Assembly: GCA_018830905.1 (NCBI GenBank)
Contig: JAHJRM010000010.1
Coordinates: forward strand, 1-5,764
DNA length: 5,764 nucleotides
Direction: 5' to 3'
From: Nanobdellota archaeon
Lineage (GTDB): Archaea; Nanobdellota; Nanobdellia; Pacearchaeales; GW2011-AR1
This document shows positions 1-5,764 of the stretch, in pieces (within the stretch, counting starts at the first letter, position 1; the number at the start of each line of letters is the position of its first letter). The notes below the pieces were generated by a model that was not told the DNA's origin, ran no database searches, and worked only from the letters and a program-made list of their open reading frames with translations. A program made the position numbers and the translations under genes.

Positions 1-1
1 A

Positions 2-466
2 ACATCTTTCAAAGATAAAGAAACAACCCAAAAAGATTTCCTTGTTCTCCTCGGTGCAACAAACACTCTTGTCATGGGCTTCTCTTTTGTAGCACTCTAT
101 CTTGTATCAAGAACGCGAACGGGCGCAGCAGCAGCAATAGAACAACTAGCCGGAGAAATAACGCCCCATCTTTTTATCATGATTCTCATAATAACAGTAA
201 TCTCAGGAATCATTTCATTTTTCATAACACTAAATCTCTCTAACAAAATTTCAAGAAGGATAAACTCAATAAATTACACAAAAATTTCCATGATAACTCT
301 TGCATCACTTATCATAATAATCACACTCGTCTCGGGAATAAAAGGGCTAGTAGTTTTGGTAATTGCAACACTCACAGGAATATACTGCATTTCTCTCGGA
401 GTTAGAAGAACAAACATGATGGGTTGTTTACTTTTACCGACGATAATTTTTTATTTAGGGATTTGA
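2..466 (+). CDS. TctA/DUF112-like (COG1784) membrane transporter, C-terminal part
   Basis: This is the last 154 codons of a membrane protein; the frame is open to the left edge, so the Met at 74 is an internal residue and not the start. The visible part holds about five hydrophobic segments, near visible residues 13-36, 57-80, 97-114, 115-134 and 139-154. A conserved-looking small-residue stretch, RTRTGAAAAIEQL, follows the first segment, and the protein ends GVRRTNMMGCLLLPTIIFYLGI-like in its last 22 residues. The pattern of a Gly-Ala-rich loop after a helix, a 'GVRR..MG.LLLP' signature and termination just after a final helix is what I recall from the archaeal branch of the tripartite tricarboxylate transporter permease family (TctA, DUF112, COG1784). 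The substrate of the archaeal members is not established, and no TctB/TctC partner is visible here. The last 16 bp overlap the 3' end of the convergent lipoprotein gene. Family call fairly confident; function unknown. Confidence 0.75.
   Translation, partial: TSFKDKETTQKDFLVLLGATNTLVMGFSFVALYLVSRTRTGAAAAIEQLAGEITPHLFIMILIITVISGIISFFITLNLSNKISRRINSINYTKISMITLASLIIIITLVSGIKGLVVLVIATLTGIYCISLGVRRTNMMGCLLLPTIIFYLGI
447..455 (+). terminator. possible oligo-T terminator for the transporter gene
   Basis: A run of six T followed by A and three T (447-456) lies in the last codons of the transporter gene, just before its TGA at 464-466. Archaeal transcription often ends at oligo-T tracts, but this one is upstream of the stop codon and short, so it would truncate the message if efficient. 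Weak candidate only. Confidence 0.15.
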
Positions 467-1368
467 AAAAATTGCTTCAGAGTTCTAAGCATCGGTTCAT
501 TGTCTCTCCCACCCCTATTCTCAACAGAATCATAATCATCAGAGTAATTTACATTGAGAGTATAAAACCCAGGATCTAGATTATTAAGCTTCCAAAACAA
601 AAGGATATCTTGATGCTGGCCAGAAAAAACAACACTTTTAACATCCTCAGACAATGCTCCTTCATCCTCCGAAAAAAGTTCTAATCGCACTCTTGCGTTT
701 ACTGGCTGCCCATTCCTTTCTCCCGTAGCACCCCCTCTAACACCCACACAAACAGATACTGGCTCTCCATCAACAAAATTTCTCTTAACTCCTAAAAACT
801 CATCAAAAGACAAACCATCTCCAGTCATATCCACGGCCCTATTATATGTGAACAAGTATTGAAGACCATCAACGGGATAGGGATCATCCGGCTTCGGAAA
901 ACCCCTTTGTTGATATTCCTCATAGATGTGAGTAAATACCTTTTTCTTATAACCTAAATGCCCATCTTCATAAAATTTCTGCAATAAAAAAAGATCATAT
1001 TCTCTAACAGAAGTTGCATCAACTACTGTTGATTCAGTCTGAACATTTTGAGTAACATTAACTTCTGTCTTCCCTGCTCTTGCTGCTTCCTCATTTGATT
1101 TCAATGTACCATAAGTTGTCAAAGCCGAGCTAATTGCTGCATCCCTTTTAGTGTCCGCAAAAATACCCATAACAGAACCTATTGTCGCAATTAGTGCAGA
1201 ATCATCTGAACCAGAAGAAGACCTTCCCTCAGACCTACTTCTTTCTGCACCATAAAATGCTTCAGGATGACCATAATTTGTAATTACATAAGTTGTTTCG
1301 CAACCAGAAACCAACCCCCCAATAACAAGGGTAGAAGTTGCCAACAAATCTCTTAAAGATTTTCTCAT
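451..1368 (-). CDS. predicted lipoprotein of unknown function with EF-hand-like loop
   Basis: I do not recognise this 305-residue protein. The N-terminus (MRKSLRDLL, then a hydrophobic stretch from 8 to 21) leads to Val20-Ser-Gly-Cys23, a good lipobox, so a lipid-anchored, externally exposed protein is predicted. Residues 41-56 are a Ser/Arg/Gly-rich linker. Residues 57-90 are small and hydrophobic (Ala, Gly, Ile, Ser), and 91-118 are polar and Thr/Val-rich. Residues 121-200 look helical and include DMTGDGLSFDEF (180-191), which resembles an EF-hand Ca2+ loop that is one residue short. Residues 201-305 alternate polar and hydrophobic residues with a 'LDPGFYTLNVNY' segment (264-275), suggesting a beta-sandwich domain. 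Cys23 and Cys207 are the only cysteines, so no disulfide is expected in the mature form. The ATG at 1368 is chosen because it gives an intact signal peptide and sits at the right distance from a TATA-like box. The gene lies 41 bp downstream of DP2 on the same strand. A role in replication is not implied. Confidence 0.85.
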   Translation of the reverse strand: MRKSLRDLLATSTLVIGGLVSGCETTYVITNYGHPEAFYGAERSRSEGRSSSGSDDSALIATIGSVMGIFADTKRDAAISSALTTYGTLKSNEEAARAGKTEVNVTQNVQTESTVVDATSVREYDLFLLQKFYEDGHLGYKKKVFTHIYEEYQQRGFPKPDDPYPVDGLQYLFTYNRAVDMTGDGLSFDEFLGVKRNFVDGEPVSVCVGVRGGATGERNGQPVNARVRLELFSEDEGALSEDVKSVVFSGQHQDILLFWKLNNLDPGFYTLNVNYSDDYDSVENRGGRDNEPMLRTLKQFFQIPK

Positions 1369-1375
1369 ACAACCT

Positions 1376-1392
1376 AAAGATAAAATATCTTT
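1376..1392. repeat. perfect 7-bp inverted repeat in the promoter gap
   Basis: AAAGATA, a 3-base spacer AAA, then TATCTTT: two perfectly complementary 7-bp arms lying between the TATA-like box and the start codon of the lipoprotein gene. The position suits an operator for a dimeric regulator. A weak 3' hairpin for the DP2 message is the alternative. The arms hold only one G:C pair, so a stable RNA stem is unlikely. Confidence 0.4.
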
Positions 1393-1400
1393 TTAAAAAT
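1391..1400 (-). promoter_or_regulatory. TATA-like box for a leaderless lipoprotein transcript
   Basis: On the minus strand the gap reads ATTTTTAAAAAG about 23-32 bases before the ATG at 1368. The TTTTTAAA core is centred about 27 bases from the A of the start codon, the usual distance between an archaeal TATA box and the transcription start. That places initiation at or next to the ATG, and no good Shine-Dalgarno sequence is present (only AGGT at 1374-1371), so a leaderless message is inferred. The A+T-rich background makes chance matches easy. Confidence 0.45.
1395..1399 (-). terminator. possible oligo-T stop for the polD operon
   Basis: Five T on the minus strand, 10 bases past the DP2 stop codon (TGA at 1412-1410), could serve as an archaeal oligo-T terminator. 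The same bases form the left half of the TATA-like box of the next gene, so the two roles cannot be separated from sequence, and read-through into the lipoprotein gene is equally possible. Confidence 0.2.
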
Positions 1401-1409
1401 TATTGTTAT

Positions 1410-4400
1410 TCAAAACCACTTCTCCAACGCTTCCTGCTTCTCCAACTCTCTCCCAAAAACAGATTCAATATGTCTCTTAGTCAACTCAAGACTCTGTTGG
1501 ATATATGAAGAAAGCTCATACTTCTTAGCTAACTCCAACGCGGGCTCAAGATATTTCTTTATTCCGCCCTCGTGCGTCGTGAAAATAATCTTCCCCTTAC
1601 ACTTAGAACAAACCCCCGACAACAACGGACGCCTCATAACCTCATTGCACCCAACACACCTAAAGCTCTGCATTGAAAACTTTCTAAGATTCCCTCTAAG
1701 ATCTTTCAAGAAATGCCTTTCAATAACCAACCGAGCAGTTTCAGAAGTATCCGCCGCTCGGATTCTCTCAACCAACTCCATCTGATGCCGAACCTTGTCC
1801 TGCATTGTCTCAAGCATCTTATAATTAGAACAAACAACACCTTCATTAATATTATCAGTATCATGAGTAAATCCAACACCAACAAAAGGATCCTTATCTT
1901 CTTTCAAAGCCGCCCTGACATCATAAACTTCCACTTCAGAAGAATGCGCCCTCTTATCTGCAAGACGATACAATTCTAAAGGATACTCATAAGTCAATTC
2001 AAAATCCAAAATCTGATCATCAACCTCTCCTGCATTAATCTTCGCATTCAAAACGAGAGGAGCATCTTGAGTCCCACCTCTATGCCCTGGCAAGAAGCTC
2101 TTTGAAAAATTCAATAACACATCGCCAAGCAACATAACTGCCATCTCATCCCCATCGCAATCTCTCCTTATAGCTGCATGCATATATGGACTAGCAAACA
2201 TTCCAAGAGTATCAGAAAACCCAATAATTCTACAAACAACCCCTGCACAATTATGAGGCGCCATACAAACACCTAACTTACCAACAAGGTCCTCTCTCTC
2301 TTTCACATTGTAAATGGGCTTCAATCCATACAACTTAACCAAAAGCTCATCAATAAAATTAGCAACTTTCATAAAAACCTTATCGGCCCCCCCATCTGGA
2401 GACATAGCAGAACTCGGGAGAAGAATATCGTGCGGCTTCAACTCAAGAATCTGATTATCATCCACAAGTTCCTTTCCATAAACATCTTCAGTATAACCAA
2501 TCTCCCTCAACTTCTCAACACTAACAAATGCCTCCTTCGGTTTAAATGAAACGAGCGGCATCTCTGTCGCATCAAAACGAATAGTCCCATCCTTATTGAC
2601 TTGGAGATTATACAACGCTCTAAGAATTCCCTTCTCCAATCTCTCGACAAAGTGGCTCTCAGAGCTCGTCCCCCTAATCCCCTTAATCAACAAAGGTAAC
2701 TGCGTTTTTGTAAGATGCAAATTTTCCTTCGCTTTTTCGAAATAATGAGAAACATCTACACTTCTGTAATAATGAGTCTGTGAACTCTCGTGTTCCTCGC
2801 ATGGCTTCTCTGAGGTTTCTTTACATTCTCTACAAAAAAATTTCTTCTGACACTGCTTCCCACAAACTTCACATAATGGAAAAATAGTTTCATTCTTACA
2901 AGAATCACACCAATAAATTGGAAAATCTCCCAAAACTTTTCCAACCTCGCACGCAGTCTGCACGCTTCTAAGTCTTCCGCCCTCATTTCCTATAGAAAAT
3001 AAAACGTTCGGACTTCCTGTCAGCTTCCTAAGCTTAGCCTTCTCAGGACGACCCATCCTCGCACCAATAAAATCTCCAGCCTTATCTCTTATTTCAAACT
3101 CGGAAAACCCATTCACAATTGAGAGAATTCTAACACCATTAGATTCGCCCTCCTCAAACTCACTTTCAAAAGATTTCCTAGCGCTTTCTTCAAGAGGAGA
3201 AATCAGATTCTTCAAAGAGTCCTCTTTATTCAACACATCTAAACAAATTCCCAAATTAACAAAAAGCTTCTTCGCCTCATCTTTTTGAATGATAACACTC
3301 TCAATAGAAACATCATGCTCAAATCCAAGAAGCTCAAGTGCTCTTTTGCCCTCTGCAAATTTTTCCTGATCTGCCTTAGTGTATGGCAAAACCAGATTCC
3401 CACTAGTTCTGGAATTCTTAAGCCAACTAAAAAAATTAAGAAATTGCTCTTTAGATATCTCAGTCCAATAGGGAATAAGAAGAGGATATAAAGAAACACC
3501 CTCATCTCTGCTTATCTTAATCGCATCATCAAAACCAACATTAAAACAATCAATCCCTTTTTCTAGTTCAGAATTTTTCTCCCTTAACTCAAGACCCCAA
3601 ATCTCTTCAACATATCCCGGACGAATCAACACCGCATTTCTATTTGTCACATCACTAAAAGGAAATAAAATGTCTCCCAGATAAATTATCTCTTCCACGT
3701 CTTTGTAAAGTTTATTCGCCTCTTCCACACTTCTAACCCTCTTCACACTCCCATTAAACATTTTAACAATCGGGCCTTCCACAGTATCGCACGACGTAAC
3801 AATGCATCCTTTAGTCGGCTTCTCAATTTTTAACTGCGTTCCTATTGCAATGAATTTGTCTGTCATCTCCATAGTTGCAGGATGAACTGAAACCGCACTG
3901 AAGCCCGAAGAACGAGAACGCCCATACCTAAATCTAAAACCTCCCGAACGAGAAGGATGTCCAAACACAGGACGACCAGCAACAAGATCATTAATATATG
4001 TGGGGGAATCATCAGTCTTTCCCTTATCTCTTTTCTCGTGAAGATTTATGTAATCTCCAAGAAAATCAAATCCCGTCGACTGAAGCCCTTCATCCTTCAT
4101 CCTACCCAAAAGCCTCATCCCCTTCGCAGCCTTCTGTGCAAGTCCTTCAGAAAAAATAAGGCACATCCCCCCACGAATGTTATTTGTCTTCATCCTCTCA
4201 AGATTCTTATAATTAGAAACCTCCAATTTCTCTGTAGGATCTCCATCAATCTGAATTGGAAGATTCTGTGCTAAAAACATCATCTCCTCCTTCGTTGGAA
4301 AATACTGTAAATTGGTCACACGATCATGATAATCTTGGTTCTCTGTAAAATATCTCAAAACCTCGTCCGGCGTCGGATCATACTTAGCATACCCAAACAT

Positions 4401-4910
4401 CTCTCTGAGATAATCAATCATCATCAAAACCAAACAAGAAGCAGTTGTTCCCGCACTTCTTATTGGCCCAGAAAAAGAAGCAACAAAATAATCCTTTCCT
4501 TCTTTGGTTTTTCCTAATTCCAAACCAGTAAAGCCTTCGAGTGGTGAAGACACTACTCCAAGAGTCGTGTAAGCAAACCCCACTCTTATCCCTGCCTCAA
4601 TTGCTTCAAGCAAACTTGAAAATTTACAAAATTTCTGTTTAGCAACCTCTTCGGCAATTTTAAAAGAAACCATAGGGTCCAGTTTACCATGATCTTTCTC
4701 TAGCTCCAAAATTCTTTCAACAATTCCAGAATTCTCTATCTGAGGATAGAGTGTAAGAATAAGCCCAACCACTTTTTCTGCCAAGCTTCTCGCAAGAGGA
4801 ATCTCAACCTTTGTTACAGGATCAAAACCTTTTGCCCTAGCCTCATTGGCAACAACATAAATCTTCTTCGTCTCTTCTTCAATGTTTTTAAGATAATCTT
4901 CAGTATTCAT
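1410..4910 (-). CDS. polC: archaeal DNA polymerase D large (catalytic) subunit DP2
   Basis: DP2 carries the polymerase active site of the PolD replicase and works as a complex with DP1. Numbering from the ATG at 4910 (1,166 residues), family landmarks run in order: FSGPIRSAG near 146-154; GGFRFRYGRSRSSGF near 323-337, followed by VHPATM; GPIVKMFNGS near 379-388; the IGARMGRPEKAK block near 615-626; a cysteine-rich zinc region (C668/C671, C680/C683, C687, C693/C696); the catalytic RRDCDGDE with D917, D919 and D921; LLNFSKSFLPGHRGG with DAPLVL just after; a second four-cysteine zinc site (C1085, C1088, C1101, C1104); and a C-terminal PCNA-interaction box, QEALEKWF (1159-1166). The length fits an intein-free DP2 of about 1,150-1,270 residues, and no frameshift is visible. 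A GTG one codon upstream (4913-4911) is also open, but the ATG overlapping the DP1 stop (TGATG) is the likelier start. The family usually has Asn at position 917. No good Shine-Dalgarno sequence precedes the start, so translation probably depends on DP1 by coupling. Confidence 0.97.
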   Translation of the reverse strand: MNTEDYLKNIEEETKKIYVVANEARAKGFDPVTKVEIPLARSLAEKVVGLILTLYPQIENSGIVERILELEKDHGKLDPMVSFKIAEEVAKQKFCKFSSLLEAIEAGIRVGFAYTTLGVVSSPLEGFTGLELGKTKEGKDYFVASFSGPIRSAGTTASCLVLMMIDYLREMFGYAKYDPTPDEVLRYFTENQDYHDRVTNLQYFPTKEEMMFLAQNLPIQIDGDPTEKLEVSNYKNLERMKTNNIRGGMCLIFSEGLAQKAAKGMRLLGRMKDEGLQSTGFDFLGDYINLHEKRDKGKTDDSPTYINDLVAGRPVFGHPSRSGGFRFRYGRSRSSGFSAVSVHPATMEMTDKFIAIGTQLKIEKPTKGCIVTSCDTVEGPIVKMFNGSVKRVRSVEEANKLYKDVEEIIYLGDILFPFSDVTNRNAVLIRPGYVEEIWGLELREKNSELEKGIDCFNVGFDDAIKISRDEGVSLYPLLIPYWTEISKEQFLNFFSWLKNSRTSGNLVLPYTKADQEKFAEGKRALELLGFEHDVSIESVIIQKDEAKKLFVNLGICLDVLNKEDSLKNLISPLEESARKSFESEFEEGESNGVRILSIVNGFSEFEIRDKAGDFIGARMGRPEKAKLRKLTGSPNVLFSIGNEGGRLRSVQTACEVGKVLGDFPIYWCDSCKNETIFPLCEVCGKQCQKKFFCRECKETSEKPCEEHESSQTHYYRSVDVSHYFEKAKENLHLTKTQLPLLIKGIRGTSSESHFVERLEKGILRALYNLQVNKDGTIRFDATEMPLVSFKPKEAFVSVEKLREIGYTEDVYGKELVDDNQILELKPHDILLPSSAMSPDGGADKVFMKVANFIDELLVKLYGLKPIYNVKEREDLVGKLGVCMAPHNCAGVVCRIIGFSDTLGMFASPYMHAAIRRDCDGDEMAVMLLGDVLLNFSKSFLPGHRGGTQDAPLVLNAKINAGEVDDQILDFELTYEYPLELYRLADKRAHSSEVEVYDVRAALKEDKDPFVGVGFTHDTDNINEGVVCSNYKMLETMQDKVRHQMELVERIRAADTSETARLVIERHFLKDLRGNLRKFSMQSFRCVGCNEVMRRPLLSGVCSKCKGKIIFTTHEGGIKKYLEPALELAKKYELSSYIQQSLELTKRHIESVFGRELEKQEALEKWF

Positions 4911-4912
4911 CA
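4908..4912 (-). promoter_or_regulatory. TGATG stop/start overlap coupling DP1 to DP2
   Basis: The DP1 stop TGA (4912-4910) shares its last A with the DP2 start ATG (4910-4908). The preceding bases, TTTTGAG, give little Shine-Dalgarno potential, so ribosomes ending DP1 probably re-initiate on DP2. This would keep the two subunits of a 1:1 heterodimer in step. Confidence 0.7.
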
Positions 4913-5764
4913 CTCAAAATCCAAAAGTTTAATTTCCCTCGTCTTCAAATTTATCATCGGAACCTTACAAAAATCAGGCTTATTCCCAACCCTCTTTTGA
5001 TACTCTGTCTCTTTTTCCCACGAAGCAACAGAAATCAAAAGAATATTATTGTAAGACGTAACTGCACACTTATGCGTATGTCCAGAAACAAAAATATCCG
5101 GAACATTTTTTATCACCAAACTATCTTCTTCCAAAGGAATATACTGTGAAGAAGAATAAGTCGGAGCAAGATGTCTATTCTTCAAAAGATAAGCCATAAT
5201 TTTATCAGGAGAATTCATCCCACTTTCAATTAGAGAAGGCGTGTTGTTAGCATAAAAGGGATATGAAAACCCGTGATATGTCAAAAGATCAAACCCTGAA
5301 AAGTCCTCTGATGCAGCGATGTTCACTGCAGCAGGATTCCCCGTAATAATTACATTCTTCATATTATACAAAGGCCAAGCATATTTCTCATCAAAAGGAG
5401 GCTGGGGCTCAAGCAAACGAACACCATCATGATTTCCTGGAGAAATAATTATCTTAATATCGCCCCTTATCTTTCCCAAAAGCTCAGCAAACCCCTGAAA
5501 CTGCGCCTCAAGATCATCAAGAACCAATTCGTGATTCTGCCCCGGATAAACCCCCACCCCTGCAATCAAATCACCCACAATAAAAAGATACTTTATTTTC
5601 TTCACTTCCTCAGCCCCAGTCTTCCCATTAAGATAATCAATAAATTTACTAAACTGATCTCCCATAAACAGCTTACTCCCATAATGAACATCCCCAATAA
5701 ATAAAGCATACTCTTCATTTAAGGAATATTTCTTCTCTGAAACCGACGCGTCAGGAAAAACAAT
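4910..5764 (-). CDS. polB: archaeal DNA polymerase D small (proofreading) subunit DP1, 5'-truncated by the window
   Basis: DP1 is a calcineurin-like metallophosphoesterase that supplies the 3'-5' exonuclease of PolD. The frame stays open to the right edge, giving 284 visible residues of the C-terminal catalytic part; the N-terminal OB-fold and any linker lie outside. Numbering from the edge, the metal-binding motifs are complete: GDVH with D25 and H27, followed by YGSK; VGD with D65 in GDLIAGVGVYPGQ; PGNHD with N111, H112 and D113; YHG with H164; and GHTH with H229 and H231. The family signature NRHLAPTY lies between the last two motifs. All metal ligands are present, so active proofreading is expected. 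The first internal Met (5665) must not be taken as the start, because it lies after the first metal motif. The gene is followed directly by DP2 with a 1-base overlap. Confusion with a stand-alone phosphoesterase is unlikely given the partner and the DP1-specific signatures. Confidence 0.96.
   Translation of the reverse strand: MVFPDASVSEKKYSLNEEYALFIGDVHYGSKLFMGDQFSKFIDYLNGKTGAEEVKKIKYLFIVGDLIAGVGVYPGQNHELVLDDLEAQFQGFAELLGKIRGDIKIIISPGNHDGVRLLEPQPPFDEKYAWPLYNMKNVIITGNPAAVNIAASEDFSGFDLLTYHGFSYPFYANNTPSLIESGMNSPDKIMAYLLKNRHLAPTYSSSQYIPLEEDSLVIKNVPDIFVSGHTHKCAVTSYNNILLISVASWEKETEYQKRVGNKPDFCKVPMINLKTREIKLLDFE

Noticed and set aside
74..76. ATG as the start of the transporter gene
   Set aside because: The upstream frame is open to the window edge and encodes the first part of a hydrophobic segment that belongs to the same family pattern.
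1579..1979. Two overlapping open frames on the + strand opposite the DP2 3' end
   Set aside because: They lie antisense to conserved DP2 codons including the C-terminal zinc site, and their products have no recognisable domain or composition; shadow frames.
2148..2165. Possible intein in the DP2 active-site motif, a known insertion site in some archaea
   Set aside because: The motif is contiguous, there is no splicing-block sequence and the protein length is that of an uninterrupted DP2.
2756..3505. Minus-strand open frames of 76 and 88 codons within DP2 in another frame, read as evidence of a frameshift
   Set aside because: The DP2 frame is continuous and keeps family motifs throughout these stretches, so no frameshift is needed.
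3957..4517. Open frames of 105 and 63 codons on the + strand opposite DP2
   Set aside because: Fully antisense to the most conserved DP2 blocks (GPIRSAG, GGFRFRYGR); the basic, low-quality products are by-products of codon bias in DP2.
5429..5704. 91-codon open frame on the + strand opposite DP1
   Set aside because: Antisense to the DxH, GD and GNHD motifs of DP1; no independent support.
1..5764. CRISPR arrays, tRNA/rRNA genes, insertion sequences or attachment sites
   Set aside because: No direct-repeat arrays, cloverleaf-like sequence, transposase-like product or terminal inverted repeats were seen; coding density leaves only 41 intergenic bases.

Overview
The window suggests an AT-rich archaeal chromosome. 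It carries both subunits of the family-D DNA polymerase (PolD), which is restricted to Archaea and absent from Bacteria and most Thermoproteota (Crenarchaeota). The compact layout, the intein-free large subunit of about 1,166 residues and the A+T-rich, leaderless-style promoter would fit a DPANN-type archaeon (Woesearchaeota/Pacearchaeota-like) or another euryarchaeal relative. That placement is inference from general character, not from a marker-gene comparison.

Layout from left to right. (1) Positions 2-466, + strand: the 3' end of a polytopic membrane protein resembling the archaeal TctA/DUF112 (COG1784) transporter-like family; its 5' end lies outside the window. (2) Positions 451-1368, - strand: an unrecognised predicted lipoprotein with a lipobox, an EF-hand-like loop and a probable C-terminal beta-sandwich. 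It overlaps the transporter tail by 16 bp in convergent (tail-to-tail) orientation. (3) Positions 1369-1409: the only intergenic gap. It holds a TATA-like box placed for a leaderless transcript of the lipoprotein gene and a perfect 7-bp inverted repeat. (4) Positions 1410-4910, - strand: complete DP2, the catalytic large subunit of PolD. (5) Positions 4910-5764, - strand: DP1, the proofreading small subunit, cut by the right edge of the window. No stretch of 300 bases lacks a gene, and I see no tRNA, rRNA, CRISPR array or mobile element.

DP1 and DP2 form a transcriptional and translational unit: the DP1 stop and DP2 start overlap as TGATG. DP1 keeps all its phosphoesterase exonuclease motifs and DP2 keeps its catalytic core, zinc clusters and a C-terminal PCNA-binding box, so the pair should form an active proofreading replicase. 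The most unusual detail is in the DP2 active site, where the usual Asn-Cys-Asp-Gly-Asp reads Asp-Cys-Asp-Gly-Asp. This gives three acidic residues spaced as in multisubunit RNA polymerases. No defence or other accessory system is evident; the least explained gene is the lipoprotein.
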